From Sphagnum compactum (taxonomy: Eukaryota; Bryophyta; Sphagnopsida; Sphagnales), in assembly GCA_965153455.1 (NCBI GenBank), contig OZ234497.1, positions 19,523,872 through 19,587,871 of the forward strand: a stretch of DNA of 64,000 nt, in the 5' to 3' direction. Made by a program: the position numbers and the translations under genes. This document shows positions 34,301 through 45,963 of the stretch, piece by piece. The stretch's first letter is position 1, and every line of letters begins with the position of its first letter. Below the pieces are notes generated by a model. It was not told the origin of the DNA, made no database searches, and saw only the letters and a program-made list of their open reading frames with translations.

Positions 34301-37179
34301 TTACAACAATTTGGCATTATAAATTAATAGTCAAGTTCCAACAAATGACTCCACTAAATGTGGGAAACTCTAAGCTACACAACACTAATATGTTTGTGTT
34401 CACTCCATATTGAGGGGAATGGGTCACAATGGACTCATAGTGTTAACCTTGCTTGGTGTTACAAGACTTGTCCACCACTCAATTGAAAGGTAGCCCTTGC
34501 CATTGAATGTTGAGTGGACAGCTAGTAGAATAAGGATAACTTCTATAATACGTAGTTTGAAGGGAATTTGAGTAGGGTTGTTTCACAATGCATGTATGGA
34601 GGTTTCTAGTCACAAGTCTACACTTCTTGTTTACTTCTATTTAGTGATATTCAACTAGGCAATACCCAATCCATGTGGGAATATTTGATCTTGCCTTATT
34701 TGCATTCAATGCGCCTCTTTTGCTATGAAATGGATGCCATATCAAAATAAGGCATTGGATGCAGATATGGCATGTGTTTGCATTCCACGTGAATAGATAT
34801 ATTATGGCCTCATTGTTTGCCAACTTCAATAGACTCTTACACATTTAAAGATTATTCTAATTAGATGGTTATCCACTTATGGCACAAATAGCTTTTTATA
34901 TAACCAAAGTTCATGTTTAGTAGAATGTGATGTTCTTTGAGGCTAATATAGGTTTATGTGCAAGTCATGATATGAACATGGTCATGTATGGAGGTTTTTT
35001 TTATAAACATGCATATCTTAGGCAATGTTATAAGAGGCACAACAATGTCCAAAGTTTTTGTGCATGTTATAACATTGTCCTAGGAGAAGGTTGCATACAT
35101 AGGGACTTAACAACTTAATATGAACAAGAATGGGCATGGTGGAATCGCCTAGAATCAAAATGGGTAGTGTAAAGGACTAAATCCACTCAGGTAGCAAGGG
35201 GGTCTTCCACTATTCACTTCCACTCCGACTTTTTGGAACATTTCTCGCCTCAAAAATTATGGTGCACCACTCAAGTGAATAACCATTGGGCAACTTCCAC
35301 CAATAATCCATAGAGCATAGTAGGTAATGGATGTTTAGTGGATATGGTAGTGGAAATTTTGAGGTCACGGTTTCTTTTCCATTTGAATAGGTTTGAATGG
35401 AATTATGTAGTGGATTAGGACCATGTTTTCTAGTAGTGCCTTTTGTCATTTGAGTTGAGGGCCCTGAGTAGTCTTAGGCCTCTTATTGGAAGGTGACCCT
35501 ATAACAATATCTTTTGTAAAAACTAATGTTGGTACCTTGTTAATGGACATTTCTTCAGCTTGTGGGCTTGGATTAAGGGGGTGTTGTCATTTTTGTGTAT
35601 GCCAATTCTCACCATGCACACATGTCATGTTTAGCGATAAATAGTTCATGTGTAAGCTTTGTAGTAGTTCCCATGATCCAGTTGGGGTTGTTTTCATCCT
35701 CTAACAATGAATTTAATGTCACAATCCATTGTGTGGAAGCCTTTTTGTCGTCCAATTTCCTTTAGTGGTTTCAATATGAACTTTGATTTTGGCACAACAC
35801 CTTTGGATCCTTGCACATCTCCCACACGTTCTATTGGTGCCACCTACAACTTAGTGGTTGACACATTTGCTTTTGGGTTAGACGTTGCTACTTGTTGCTT
35901 TCAATTGTCTTTACTATATACAAGTTCAAGAAACAACCCCTCGAGAATTTTGAATTTGCACATTCGAACATCCACACGGTCTCCATTTCTAGAGACCCTT
36001 ATTTAAGTCTCATTCTGCATTAATTTTTAATTGTGTCCTTAGCTTGAAAGGCAAAAAATAGGTAATATTGCTTTCCATTGTACACTTCATGAATTTAAAC
36101 ATCTGGGAAAAATGCATGTTAGGGAAAATTGGAAGAGGGATTTGATTTTTTGTGTATGTGTGAATCAGACCAAGCTCACACCCTTTAAACCTATGGTTAG
36201 ATAACCTTAGTTTACTAGACCACTTGCCTTCGTAATATATGCATTGGAAGTAAAGGTGATCATTTTTTGCCCGTAATGAAGGAATTCGGGCAATTTGGGT
36301 TTGCTCTAATAATTCATGGTTGAGTTCAAGGGTCACACCCACTGCTTTACGAACTGCTCTATATTCATTTTGACATAACACTTTGGCAAGCCTTTGAAGT
36401 TTTCCTCTGCTTCCATTGTATTGTTCTTTTCAATTACCATAATTGATAGAATATTTGCAACAGAAAATTCATTAAATTGTGTCAAAATATTCTAGTATGT
36501 TTTACAATATTGACCCAACACCACATTATTAATGATTTCTTGAAGCTTCCAAATAATTAAGTTTCTACCCATTGGTAATAAGCATGAAACTACAAATACA
36601 ACTTTAAAACAACATTGTAATGTAGCTCGATGTCAAAGTGCAAATATATGAAACTATGTAACTACATATTGTGTGTACATCTTCTTCTACAAAGTTGTGG
36701 AAAATATTACATTGACCAAACATTTTGTTGTGTTCTAGGGTTTGGGAAATTCATTAATAGGTTTAAGGTTTCATCATATCTAGTGATGACAAATGTTCCT
36801 GCCAAAACATTAAACAATGTTACAATGTGATGGGTTGGATTAAACATGCATATTTAAGCCAAATTGCCAATTAAAAAGTTACACATTAAATTCCATAGAT
36901 ATGATTATGATCTACTTATAACAAGCAAATGGATACAATTTCATGTGACACAATTGCATTATATGTACCACATTCATATTACAAAACCAAACAACAAAAT
37001 CATATGTAAAAGAAAAATATTAAACTCATGGTTAGCACTTGTCCTCCTAATGACAATACATGAAAGGTCCACCAATGCAAGATTCCTTTTGTGGCTAACC
37101 CCAACATATAGAATAAACATGTAAGAGTGCATACTAGTAGATGAGGCATGGATTAACAACACATTATAAGATAATAACA
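31344..37179. other. AT-rich spacer, no gene recognised
   Basis: Numerous short overlapping frames on both strands, none with family resemblance. 32735-32940 has GTAGTCAT/TGACTACATG motifs in both orientations and ends TTTGGCATAATG, a degenerate CACTA-like right end like the one at 21752. 34090-34215 repeats ACATTGGGAT-like words. Confidence 0.5.
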
Positions 37180-37690
37180 TATATCAACAAGTTACCATAT
37201 CAAGGTATGTGGGACTGGTTATAACACAAGCAATCAATTGTTACATCAAATAATTGATGAGGTACAATGCAAGAGGGGATCTTTTAAAAGGGAAATGAAC
37301 AACAATTTGGGATTGACATGTGGGAGGAAATTTCATTTTGGAAGACACATGTAGCTAGGATAAGCTTGACACAAAGAGGCATGTGAACAATTTGTAAGCA
37401 TGTTACAGGGGAGGCATAATGCTACATGGAATGAGTACCTTGTTACAATGTCTTGTAGGTTGTAACATGGTTCAATTGATTTGCAAGAGTAACACAAATA
37501 CCTTTAGTCAAATATTAAATGAAATTGAAATTATCATTACAAAATAAATGGGATTGGTTACAACAAAAGCAATCATGTTACATGTCATATATCTAATTGA
37601 ACTACAATGCAAGGGGGGATCTTTTTAAAGTGCATGCAATTAAATGAACAACAACAAAATGGACATGAAAGGAGATTTCATTTTCTAAGA

Positions 37691-38654
37691 GGGTGAAAGC
37701 ACATTAAAACCCCCCAAAATTGTAGTCATAGGTATAATCTTTCTACAATTGATTTTTTTGGTAATGTACAGACCTCATATCTTAGATTTTTTTTGTTTGT
37801 TTTAAGTACACTTGATTAACTTTAGACATCATTAAATCAATTATTTTGAAAAATTCAACAAACATTGAAGAAATTGAATGTTTGGAGGATATTCCTGACA
37901 AAATAATACTTGTCACAAAGTTTGAAATTTGAATATATATTTCAAAACTAAAGTTATGGATGGAATTTTGGGGTGAAGGTTTTTATGGTGCATGGTATTG
38001 ATATACATTAATTAAATTTAAGACAATTTAACAATTTAAAGTTTTTGGATGAAATTCCATTCAAAGAATTTTTTTTTTTGCATTTGTTTAATAATGAATG
38101 CATACTAATATCGTATTTTTAGGAAAAAACCATAACCATATCAAAGAGGAGGAGATTTTATAGACATACATTGCATTATTTTTTCAATTTTCTTTTGTTA
38201 GCACTATTACAAAATGTGGGTGCAGTTCACTAGTCCCCGTTCATTAGACCAGCGAATTCACTGCTTCTTCACTGGTCTTCGTTCACTACAACCAATGAAT
38301 TCACTCAAAATCCAATGAAATCACTTGGCGTACAAGGACACCTTTTATTGTAGTGTTGGTAATGTTTCGTGAATCATAAACATGAGGCCCTATGGCTGTT
38401 GAAAAACTATAAGTTATATACTCTATGTACATTGATTTTATTCAATCCTTCTCATCTAACCATTGGATCAAAATTAATTTTGATTCAAAATAAACTTTGA
38501 GTTCAAAAATATTATTATGCAAATTCTAATTTTTTAAACTTGTGTTTATGATAACTAAAGGATGCCATCATGATTTTAGCTTATTACATATTATAATACT
38601 TGTTATAATCATATTTCTGAATAAAAATGGATCACCTTTAATGTGCTTTCACCC
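37691..38654. mobile_element. 964-bp DNA element with 18-bp perfect TIRs
   Basis: Termini are GGGTGAAAGCACATTAAA (37691-37708) and its exact reverse complement (38637-38654). AAGA occurs on both sides (37687-37690 and 38655-38658). Comparison with sister tandem units also predicts a 4-bp excess at the site. There is no transposase frame, so it is non-autonomous. The superfamily is uncertain, because 4 bp is not a usual duplication length for the common plant superfamilies. Confidence 0.75.
38202..38355. mobile_element. CACTA-like MITE (154 bp) nested in the TIR element
   Basis: It starts CACTATTACAAAA and ends TTTTATTGTAGTG. The interior is packed with TTCACT words. Flanking triplets TAG and TTG match only 2 of 3 bases, so the duplication is unclear. 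Confidence 0.55.
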
Positions 38655-38958
38655 AAGAAAAATGTTACATCTAGGATAAAGTTGACACAAAAAGACATTT
38701 AAACAATTTGTAAGCATGTTATAGGGAAAGCATAATGTTCCATGGAATGAGTACCTTGTTATAGTGTCTTGTAAGTTATTTATAATCTACTTTAATTGAT
38801 TTTGCAAGAGTAACACAAATACCTTTTGATAGATGTCATATGAGATTGAGATTACCATTACAAAGTAGTGGGACTAGTTACAACAAGAACAATCATGTTA
38901 CATGTCACATATTTGATTGAAATACAATGCAAGGGGGGATCTTATAAAATGGCATGGA

Positions 38959-40949
38959 CATTAGAAGAAAAACAGGTATTTTTGGTTAGTCTTTACAACT
39001 AAAATTTAGTCACAAGTGACATTTGCAACTAAAATCTCATTAATTGCCTTGGACATGTTGCATGAGACATTAGTTGCAAACGACAAAGGGTATTGGATGG
39101 TCATACAAATACAAGTTCATCCTTTGACACTTTTTTTATATGTATTGTCACATGCGACTATAATGTAATTATTTTGGTCACAATTGAGGCAAATGATGTG
39201 TTGTCACGTGTTTTAATATTGAATTATTTAAAATATAATAATAATTGTTGTTTTGAAAAAATCTAGGACGTTCAATTAAAATGTTTGGATGATTTTATAT
39301 TATGACACATGGCCCAATGTAAATATGCCACATGGCACCTTTAAAATGAATTTAATACAAAATATTAATATTAGATTGGTAGGTGCCTATAAACCTAGGC
39401 TACATACCTACTTACTTACCTACTTATGTAAAAAGGTAAGTAGGTAGGTTTACCTTCTTGAACTAAATACCTATTCATATAAGTAGGTACTTAGGTAGGT
39501 AGGTAAGTACATAGGTTGACCTAGGTGGGTAGGTCATACTATGTACCTACTTAGTTAGGTAGATAAGTAAGTTGGGGAGGTTGATAGTTTAAAAGTGTGC
39601 ATAAATTTCTTTTTTTGTTTTGGGTTAAGCCTTTTGATTGGCTCATCCCATGTGCACAACTTTCTTAATGTGAATTTGATGACCACACCTTTTGTTTATA
39701 TATTGTTCAAAATAGGAATGGAAAACAAATAATATGGGATAAGTTTTGAAGTTGCAACTTTTTCACAAATTAAATTACAACTTCAAAACTTTCTTCATGG
39801 CTTTTGTTCTTAGTTTTTAGATTTATAAATAATTCAAGTACATGGCTCACTAGATAATATATAACCATTTAATAAATAATGATTAAATTTAACATATATT
39901 TAAAATATAAACTATACATTACAAATATTAAGTATTCATTATCAACTACTTAAATAAATAATAACTTCTTAATATTTAACTAACTAGCTATCTAGTTTTT
40001 CACAAGTTGTTAATACGTCATTCAAAGAAAAATAAATAACTAAAATATTTTATTACTATTTTATTTTTAGTCGAATTATAGATAATATAATTAATGTAAA
40101 AAATTAAATTACTTTAATTTTAAAAAATGTTATTTTTTTTTTCAAATTATAAATAATGAACGAACAATTGTTATTAAACAAAATTCCTACACGATTTAAA
40201 AAAGTAATATTAAAATAGTTAAATTAATTACTATATAATTAAATTTATTATTTTAATTTTTAAAATCATAAATGAGTAATTACAGAATTTTAAAAAATAA
40301 AAACTTAAATTACTTCATAATAATTCTTAAAATTACAATCATTACAATAATTATTTTAATCACATTATAAATTTTTCAAAATTTTAATTCAGATTTAAAG
40401 TTATAAATTACATATTGAGAATAATTATATTCAATCTAAAAATAATTATGCATATAATATAATTAATTATTATGTGAAGTAATTACAATGATTTTAAAGT
40501 AATGTAACATTAATTATAGTAATTAATTTCTTTTTTTGTAAGATTATAAAATATATAATGTAAAAATCTATGTTTTAAAAATAATATATATACATACACA
40601 TAATTAATATATATATTTTATGATATATGTAATATATCATAAATATAATTTTAATACATACATAAAAATACAACCCTATGTCACTGTAAAATACCTTTAA
40701 GATCTGACTAATTTGGTGACTATTGCAATTAATGAGACATATCAATATATTCATGGATGAAAATAAATTAAAAAGTCATCTAACGAATAGGATGAAATTT
40801 TCAATAGCTGCATCATAGTTGTAAGAGTGACCAAAATAGTTGAAATTTGATCTTATATTTGTAAATACTTTCAAACTTAGTCGCAAATGATTACAAGTCG
40901 CATGTAGTTGCAAACAAAGTGGTTACATTTTGGTTGATTTGTATTAGTG
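38959..40949. mobile_element. Non-autonomous CACTA element, 1,991 bp
   Basis: The right end GATTTGTATTAGTG (CACTAATACAAATC in reverse complement) and the left end CATTAGAAGAAAAACAG are flanked by the 3-bp duplication GGA (38956-38958 and 40950-40952), the usual CACTA length. Sister tandem units show the uninterrupted site with a single GGA. Subterminal words TTTAGTCACAAGTGAC and AGTCGCAAATG/TAGTTGCAAA occur in inverted orientation near the two ends. The interior is extremely AT-rich with no transposase. Confidence 0.75.
39400..39571. repeat. TACC/GGTA tetranucleotide tract that reverses orientation
   Basis: Runs of TACCTACTTAC are followed by GTAAGTAGGTAGG and then alternate again. The tract can pair with itself over long stretches. 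Confidence 0.7.
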
Positions 40950-41300
40950 GGAAATGAACAAGAATGGGATTGACATGAAAAGAAATTTCATTCTACAAAA
41001 CATATGTTACAGCTAGGATAAGGTTGACACAAAGAAGCATTTAAACAATTTGTAAACATGTTACATGGGAAGCATAATGCTACATGCAATGAGTACCTTG
41101 TTACAATATCTTGCAGGTTACTTGTAAGTTGGTTCAATTAATTATGTAAAGGCAATAGAAATACTTTTGGTTAGTTGTCACATGAAATTGAAATTATCAT
41201 TATTACAAGGTAAGTAAGTGGGACAAGTTACAACAATAACAATTATGTTACATGTTAATTTGAGGTACAATGAAAAGGGGGATCTTTTACAAGGTTATGG

Positions 41301-42429
41301 TCAAATTACATGGCCTGAACACATTTTTACGGTTCCACCAACATGCCATGTTACAAGAATGATCAACAAAAATATTTTGAAAGGAAACAAAAATAAAATA
41401 AAATGGTACAACGACTAGTGTAGAATGATGTTGTGTACCTTTTCAATTACAAGGATTTGGTTTAGAGTAGAGGCCAAGCATAATGGAAAATGATTAGTAT
41501 TATTGCATGAGAGAAACATGGAAAAACACATGATCAAGAAGGTGGTTTGGCTATAACAATGCCTTGGGAGATGGCACAAGTCCAAAACATGAATCATGCT
41601 TGCAACCAGATGGAGGTAAGAATGAAGAAAAATGAAATATCTCCAGGTGTAAGCACACGATGCATCAAACACGAGACACTCAAGGCAACTTTGGAACTTG
41701 AAGGTGAAAAGCGATTTTAGGTTTGTAATTTCTACAACCAAGCTTGCCAACAACTAACAATCTTGTTGTTTTTGTAACTAAAGTAGAGGGAATGTTTTCC
41801 AAATTAAGCAATGCACATACCTGATGGTGGATTGCATGTTGTCAAACCACCTGCAACAATTGTTTCTTATTGATGAGATTGAGAAGAAGGATAATGATTG
41901 TGAAAGGCTTCAACAATGTGCATGTAGAGAAACAATGGGGAGTTGTGGGTACTATGCGGAATGGAGTGCAAAACATGTGCGCAATGAAGGATGATGTTGA
42001 TGCCCTAAAATGAAAAGGTCGATAATGACGATGGGCGGGCGGGCGGGCATGGTGGATGGGCAAGCATGGAAAAAAAGTCGCATGGGGATGGGGGATGGTG
42101 ATGGTGGGTTATGCCAAAATAGGTAACATGGGGTGTAACTTGTATAGGGTGGTGATGTGGCACCTACAAGGGGTTGAAGGTTATGGTCGAAGGGTGGAAT
42201 GAGGAACGGCAGGGGAGTTCTACGAGGGAGGGGAGGTTACAGGGGTTGACGAAAGGTGATGTCATGATGAGGGGGGAGAGTCCTTCACATTCAAGACCCT
42301 TGGCCAGTTTTATATTCTCCTTTATACCCCCCGCCCCCCCCCCCCCCCCCCCCCCTCCCCCTCCTTTCAATTGTCTTTTCCAAAAAAAAAATCCAATGCG
42401 GAAACAATCAACGATCGAATTTGGACTCC
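41301..42429. other. Spacer with G/C-skewed low-complexity tracts
   Basis: No gene recognised. GGGC repeats occur at ~42036-42048, and a run of 22 C lies at 42334-42355. Frames across these tracts (poly-Gly or poly-Pro) are artefacts of the runs. Confidence 0.5.
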
Positions 42430-42606
42430 AGGGGTGATGGGTCGCTGGTATAGCCCATTTTGGGACCTCAAAAAAAGGATCCGGGTTCGAACCCAGTGGA
42501 GTGCAGGTGAAACACCTGCCAGTCCTCTGCCAATGAGCTTCACTTGGCGGTGCCAACTGCTTGTCACGTCGGGTCTGCCGTTGTCCTTCAAAAGAAAAAA
42601 TAAAGA
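42430..42606 (+). mobile_element. tRNA-derived SINE-like repeat
   Basis: An A-box-like TAGCCCATTTTGG (42451-42463) and a perfect B box GGGTTCGAACCC (42483-42494) sit at tRNA-like spacing. They are followed by ~100 bp of unrelated sequence and an A-rich tail (AAAAGAAAAAATAAAG). No cloverleaf acceptor stem is evident, so it is not a tRNA gene. Confidence 0.45.
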
Positions 42607-42623
42607 TCGAATTGCTTGAGACT

Positions 42624-42628
<5 letters not shown>

Positions 42629-42661
<33 letters not shown>
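42629..42661. repeat. (AG)n microsatellite in the 5' UTR
   Basis: About 16 AG units end 13 bp before ATG 42675 of the small mitochondrial-protein gene. GA/CT runs in 5' UTRs of plant genes often act as GAGA-type promoter or leader elements; that role here is an inference. Confidence 0.8.
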
Positions 42662-42662
<1 letters not shown>

Positions 42663-42674
42663 GAAGCTGCATTT

Positions 42675-43995
42675 ATGGCACTTGCAAGGCGCATTCCCCT
42701 CATCAAGTTTCCTAATCGTCGCGGATTACCTGTCCCTGCATCATCCAACTCAGGTGTGTTTCTTTTTCTCTGCTGCTGCTGCTGCTGTCGTCCTTTCTTC
42801 TGTCTCTCCTCATGTCTGGAGGTTGCTATCACATCTTCTTCTTAAATTTTGAGATTGATCTAGTGTTTCCTGGGATTGGAATACACTTGGGTGCAACCCA
42901 GCTATTAGGGTTTGGCTATTGGATATGGTTTCTCCAAAGACGCGATCATGAAGATGCCGTTGGGTGCTCTGAATGAAGCCGTCGGAGGTTCCATATTTCA
43001 TGTTTCTTTGCATTCTATTTACAAATGAATCAGGGACCAGGCATTTCGTCACTTACAGACCAGTTTCAGTCATGACAGTATGTGGCATTTGAAATACCAA
43101 AACAGTTTTTGGAGTAGAGCACCAGGTGTTTAGTGTCTTTCCTACCATACGGAGATGTTATAGTTCCGGTGCTCTATCCCAGTAACTCTTTTTCTGGTGG
43201 AAGAACTCTAGACTGCCAATATTGCATTTTGTCTTACTCAATGACGTTTAGGCTATTGTCTGAATCGTGTTGCTGAATTGCTGGTGTCAGGCTTTCTAAT
43301 TGTTTGCCTTGATTCTCATTGAAACTAGGCTTTTAGGGTTAGGGTTTTGTGAATTCGGAGTCTTAAGAAATTGTGATTTGTGATGGGGTTCTGCCCAAGT
43401 GTACATCTTTAGAGGTTTCCGTACAGAGTACCAATCTAGAGGTCTTGAGATCTTTACATAGAAAGGCCTCTGTGGTGCAGCATGATCAGGAGTACCAATC
43501 CCCACAGCACCTCCAGCATCCTCAGTTTCTGTGAAGACTGCCATGCCAGTAGGAGTGGTGGCAGTAGGGGGGGCTGCAGCAAGCCACCCACCCCGGACTA
43601 CAGTGTCTCCTCAAGAAATTGAAGCTATATTGGTAAACCCCTGCTCTCTCATTCTTTATCTAGTCCTGTCATTTGCTGTGAATCTGGCTCCTAGATAATA
43701 GCATCACTGAAGTATACAAGATACAGAATGGTTTTACTGCTTTCAGTCCTTCTGTTTTGACAAGTTTGAAGGCAAGGGGCCAATTTTTCAGTTGTTTCTG
43801 TTCCCATAACTCTAGGTTGGTTGTGACTATCTTCATGTGAAAGTCACAAAATCTATGAACAGAAGATTGCTATGAGAATTCACTAATCTTCTAATTTGTG
43901 GACCTTGTGTTGCAGCTTGTGGTGTTGTGTAATCACTATTTTTCAGATAATGCTCCTTCAATTTTCCTTACCAACTGATTGGAGGTGATGAAGGT
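42675..43995 (+). CDS. Small probable mitochondrial protein, KGD4/MRPS36-like (tentative)
   Basis: Exon 1 is 42675-42753 (MALARRIPLIKFPNRRGL...). Exon 2 is 43508-43632 and ends in VSPQEIEAIL. Splice sites (CAG|gtgtgt, cccacag|CA, TTG|gtaaac) and phases agree. The Arg-rich, acid-free N-terminus looks like a mitochondrial presequence. The SPQEIEAIL end resembles the C-terminal segment of plant KGD4/MRPS36 proteins (2-oxoglutarate dehydrogenase subunit 4), which I recall ending in LGG. A likely exon 3 after ttgcag at ~43917 reads CTTGTGGTGTTGTGTAA. In the strict frame this gives LVVLCN and a stop near 43978, while one extra G would give LGGVV. It is either a frame difference or a mis-chosen acceptor. 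Identification is tentative. Confidence 0.45.
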
Positions 43996-44651
43996 GGAAC
44001 TTATTCCACATCTCCATATTACTTGTGTTCATTGTAAATTGTGTTTGGATTTAGCACACCAATTGAACTTTTACACCCAGTGTGGACTTCTGCAAGTAAC
44101 AACTTCTCTGCTCTTGCATCAACCTCTTTCAGCTGAGGGTGCAGAATGTTTCTTCCAATGATGTTGCAGTCTGATAAATTTGACTGACCTGAGCCTTATA
44201 TAACTCATTAAAGCATGTTGGTTTCTGTAACTGGAGGTTTTTAAAGGACAATCTATTGGTTATATGCTGTTCTTAACACCCAAAACCTGAACTTTTTTCA
44301 ATCATGCATCAATGGACAGGACTACTACCCTAAGTGAATTCTAGAGTCCCCAGATGGGAATTGCAAAATGAAACTACTGCAACAGCTAATGTTGGAGAAA
44401 CGCAGAAAGATCTACTGCCGCGGTAGAAAATTCTCCTTGTGGACGCAAACCTTAAGGCTCAAAGATATGGAGTCACTTGTAGAACTAGACTAGAATTTAT
44501 CACCCTTGAACAAACTTGACCATTTGATATGCTACTGCACAGCTGAGTGTGTACACACACTCCATTGGCATGTGACAGCTGAAGACATTTTAACTCAATA
44601 CAAGTTTCCTCACTGTTGGAAGCAACTTAACTACATAATTAGGGTACAGAT
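43996..44651. other. Spacer or 3' region, no gene recognised
   Basis: Mixed-composition DNA probably containing the 3' UTR of the preceding gene. Short frames only; no recognised motif. Confidence 0.4.
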
Positions 44652-45441
44652 TAGTGTTGGGCAGGTGTCATATTTTTTGATACCTGTTTGTATCCAGTTT
44701 TCACAGGATAAATTACGAAAGGTCACTTTTTAATTTAAAAAAAAAACTTCTACACTGAGTCCGGGTATCAATATTTTTGTAAATTAGAAAAAAACCAGTT
44801 CTTATGGTGTTGGTTTTCATATATTTGAGAACAGTTAGTTATCATTTGGTGGTTCTCACTGGTTATTACTTTCTTACAAATTAAAAATGAAACCAAAATT
44901 ACAAAAAGATTATTGATTTTATTATTTTTCTTAAAATATCTTTAAAATAAAAAAATCCAGCACCTGAACACTGAGTTTGGTCATTTAGGTGAGATTCAAA
45001 AAAAAACTTGCAAAAAAAGGACATTAGCATTTAGGGGGGGTTGAAACTCACAAAATTGAGTTTCATCCTCTTTCCCTTTTCCTAAGTGTCTGCATTGCTA
45101 CTACATATATTTTCACTGCTCCTAGCAATACAACTACTATAATTAGTTCGAACCTTGTGCATTAAATGCACAGCCTTGTTTAAGGGTTGTGCATTAACCT
45201 TGAACACTTGTTTACCCTGAGAATCTGACTCAGGGAAGGGTTTTACCTCACCCAGAGTCTCAATATTAATTTCGTTTTTTCTGGATCCGATTCTCATTAG
45301 TTCAGTTCTTTAATAAGTGAGAACCATGATCAGGGATTCAGTCAGGGTATAACTGAAAATGGTATCTGAGAGTTTCAAAAACGGATAACTGAGTGATAAC
45401 CTAAAGATATCCAAGGACATTTTGATACCCGCCCAACACTA
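44652..45441. mobile_element. hAT-like non-autonomous element, 790 bp
   Basis: Terminal inverted repeats begin TAGTGTTGGGC and continue with AGGTGTCA at the left and GGGTATCA at the right (reverse complement). The 8-bp flanks GTACAGAT (44644-44651) and GCACAGAT (45442-45449) differ at one base. Eight-base duplications are the hAT hallmark. No transposase frame. Confidence 0.7.
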
Positions 45442-45963
45442 GCACAGATGTGTGAGGCTCTTTGTGGTCAAAGATCTTTCAGCAAAGTGTGGAATGGAAC
45501 CTGGCTCATATGCAGCCAATCAGGCAGAAGCTTGAGAATAAAAACTCTCCAGTATTGAGTATTGGGTAGCAGTTTCAAGTTGACTACTTCCAGATTTGAT
45601 TTCCTATATCATTGCAATTGGGGTTTTCTGTTTTCTGCTATCTATCTCTATGTGCCACTATTTTCAGAGATCTTGCAACTAGGCTTTTCTGTGTACAGGA
45701 ACCTGTCTATGGGTTCTGCTTCCAATCCACTGGAAGAGCTCCTTAAAACATCTCAATGATTTTACAGGCTGCTGGTAGAAAACTAAAAGCAGTGAAAGAT
45801 GTATTCAGTCTGAAACGCAGCAATATTTGTGATCCAGGATTATGGCACCAATAACTCAGTTTGACCCCCAAAATACATCAGAATAACAACCCAAAAAACT
45901 GCAGCAGCTGAGAAATAACTTTTTAAGGCTCATAGCTGAAGAACAGTGCCAGGTTAAATCCTG
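45442..45963. other. Spacer, no gene recognised
   Basis: Sequence between the hAT-like element and the PDX1 relic; only short frames. Confidence 0.4.

Larger units (their letters stand above)
37180..41300. repeat. Tandem array of ~340-356-bp units, split by two insertions
   Basis: The mark GGGACTGGTT (or close variants) begins units at 37211, 37550, 38870 and 41220, and GGGGATCTT recurs about 65 bp into each. GAGTACCTTGTTA also recurs. Unit A is 339 bp. Unit B is 352 bp after subtracting the 964-bp insertion. Unit C is 356 bp after subtracting the 1,991-bp insertion. Unit D is partial. No coding signal seen. Confidence 0.8.

Noticed and set aside
42436-42510. A functional tRNA gene
   Set aside because: The B box is perfect but no acceptor-stem pairing or anticodon arm could be drawn, and an A-rich tail follows; better explained as a SINE.
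42164-42845. Frames encoding poly-Gly, poly-Pro and RERE or LSLS runs
   Set aside because: They are translations of the C run and the AG microsatellite.
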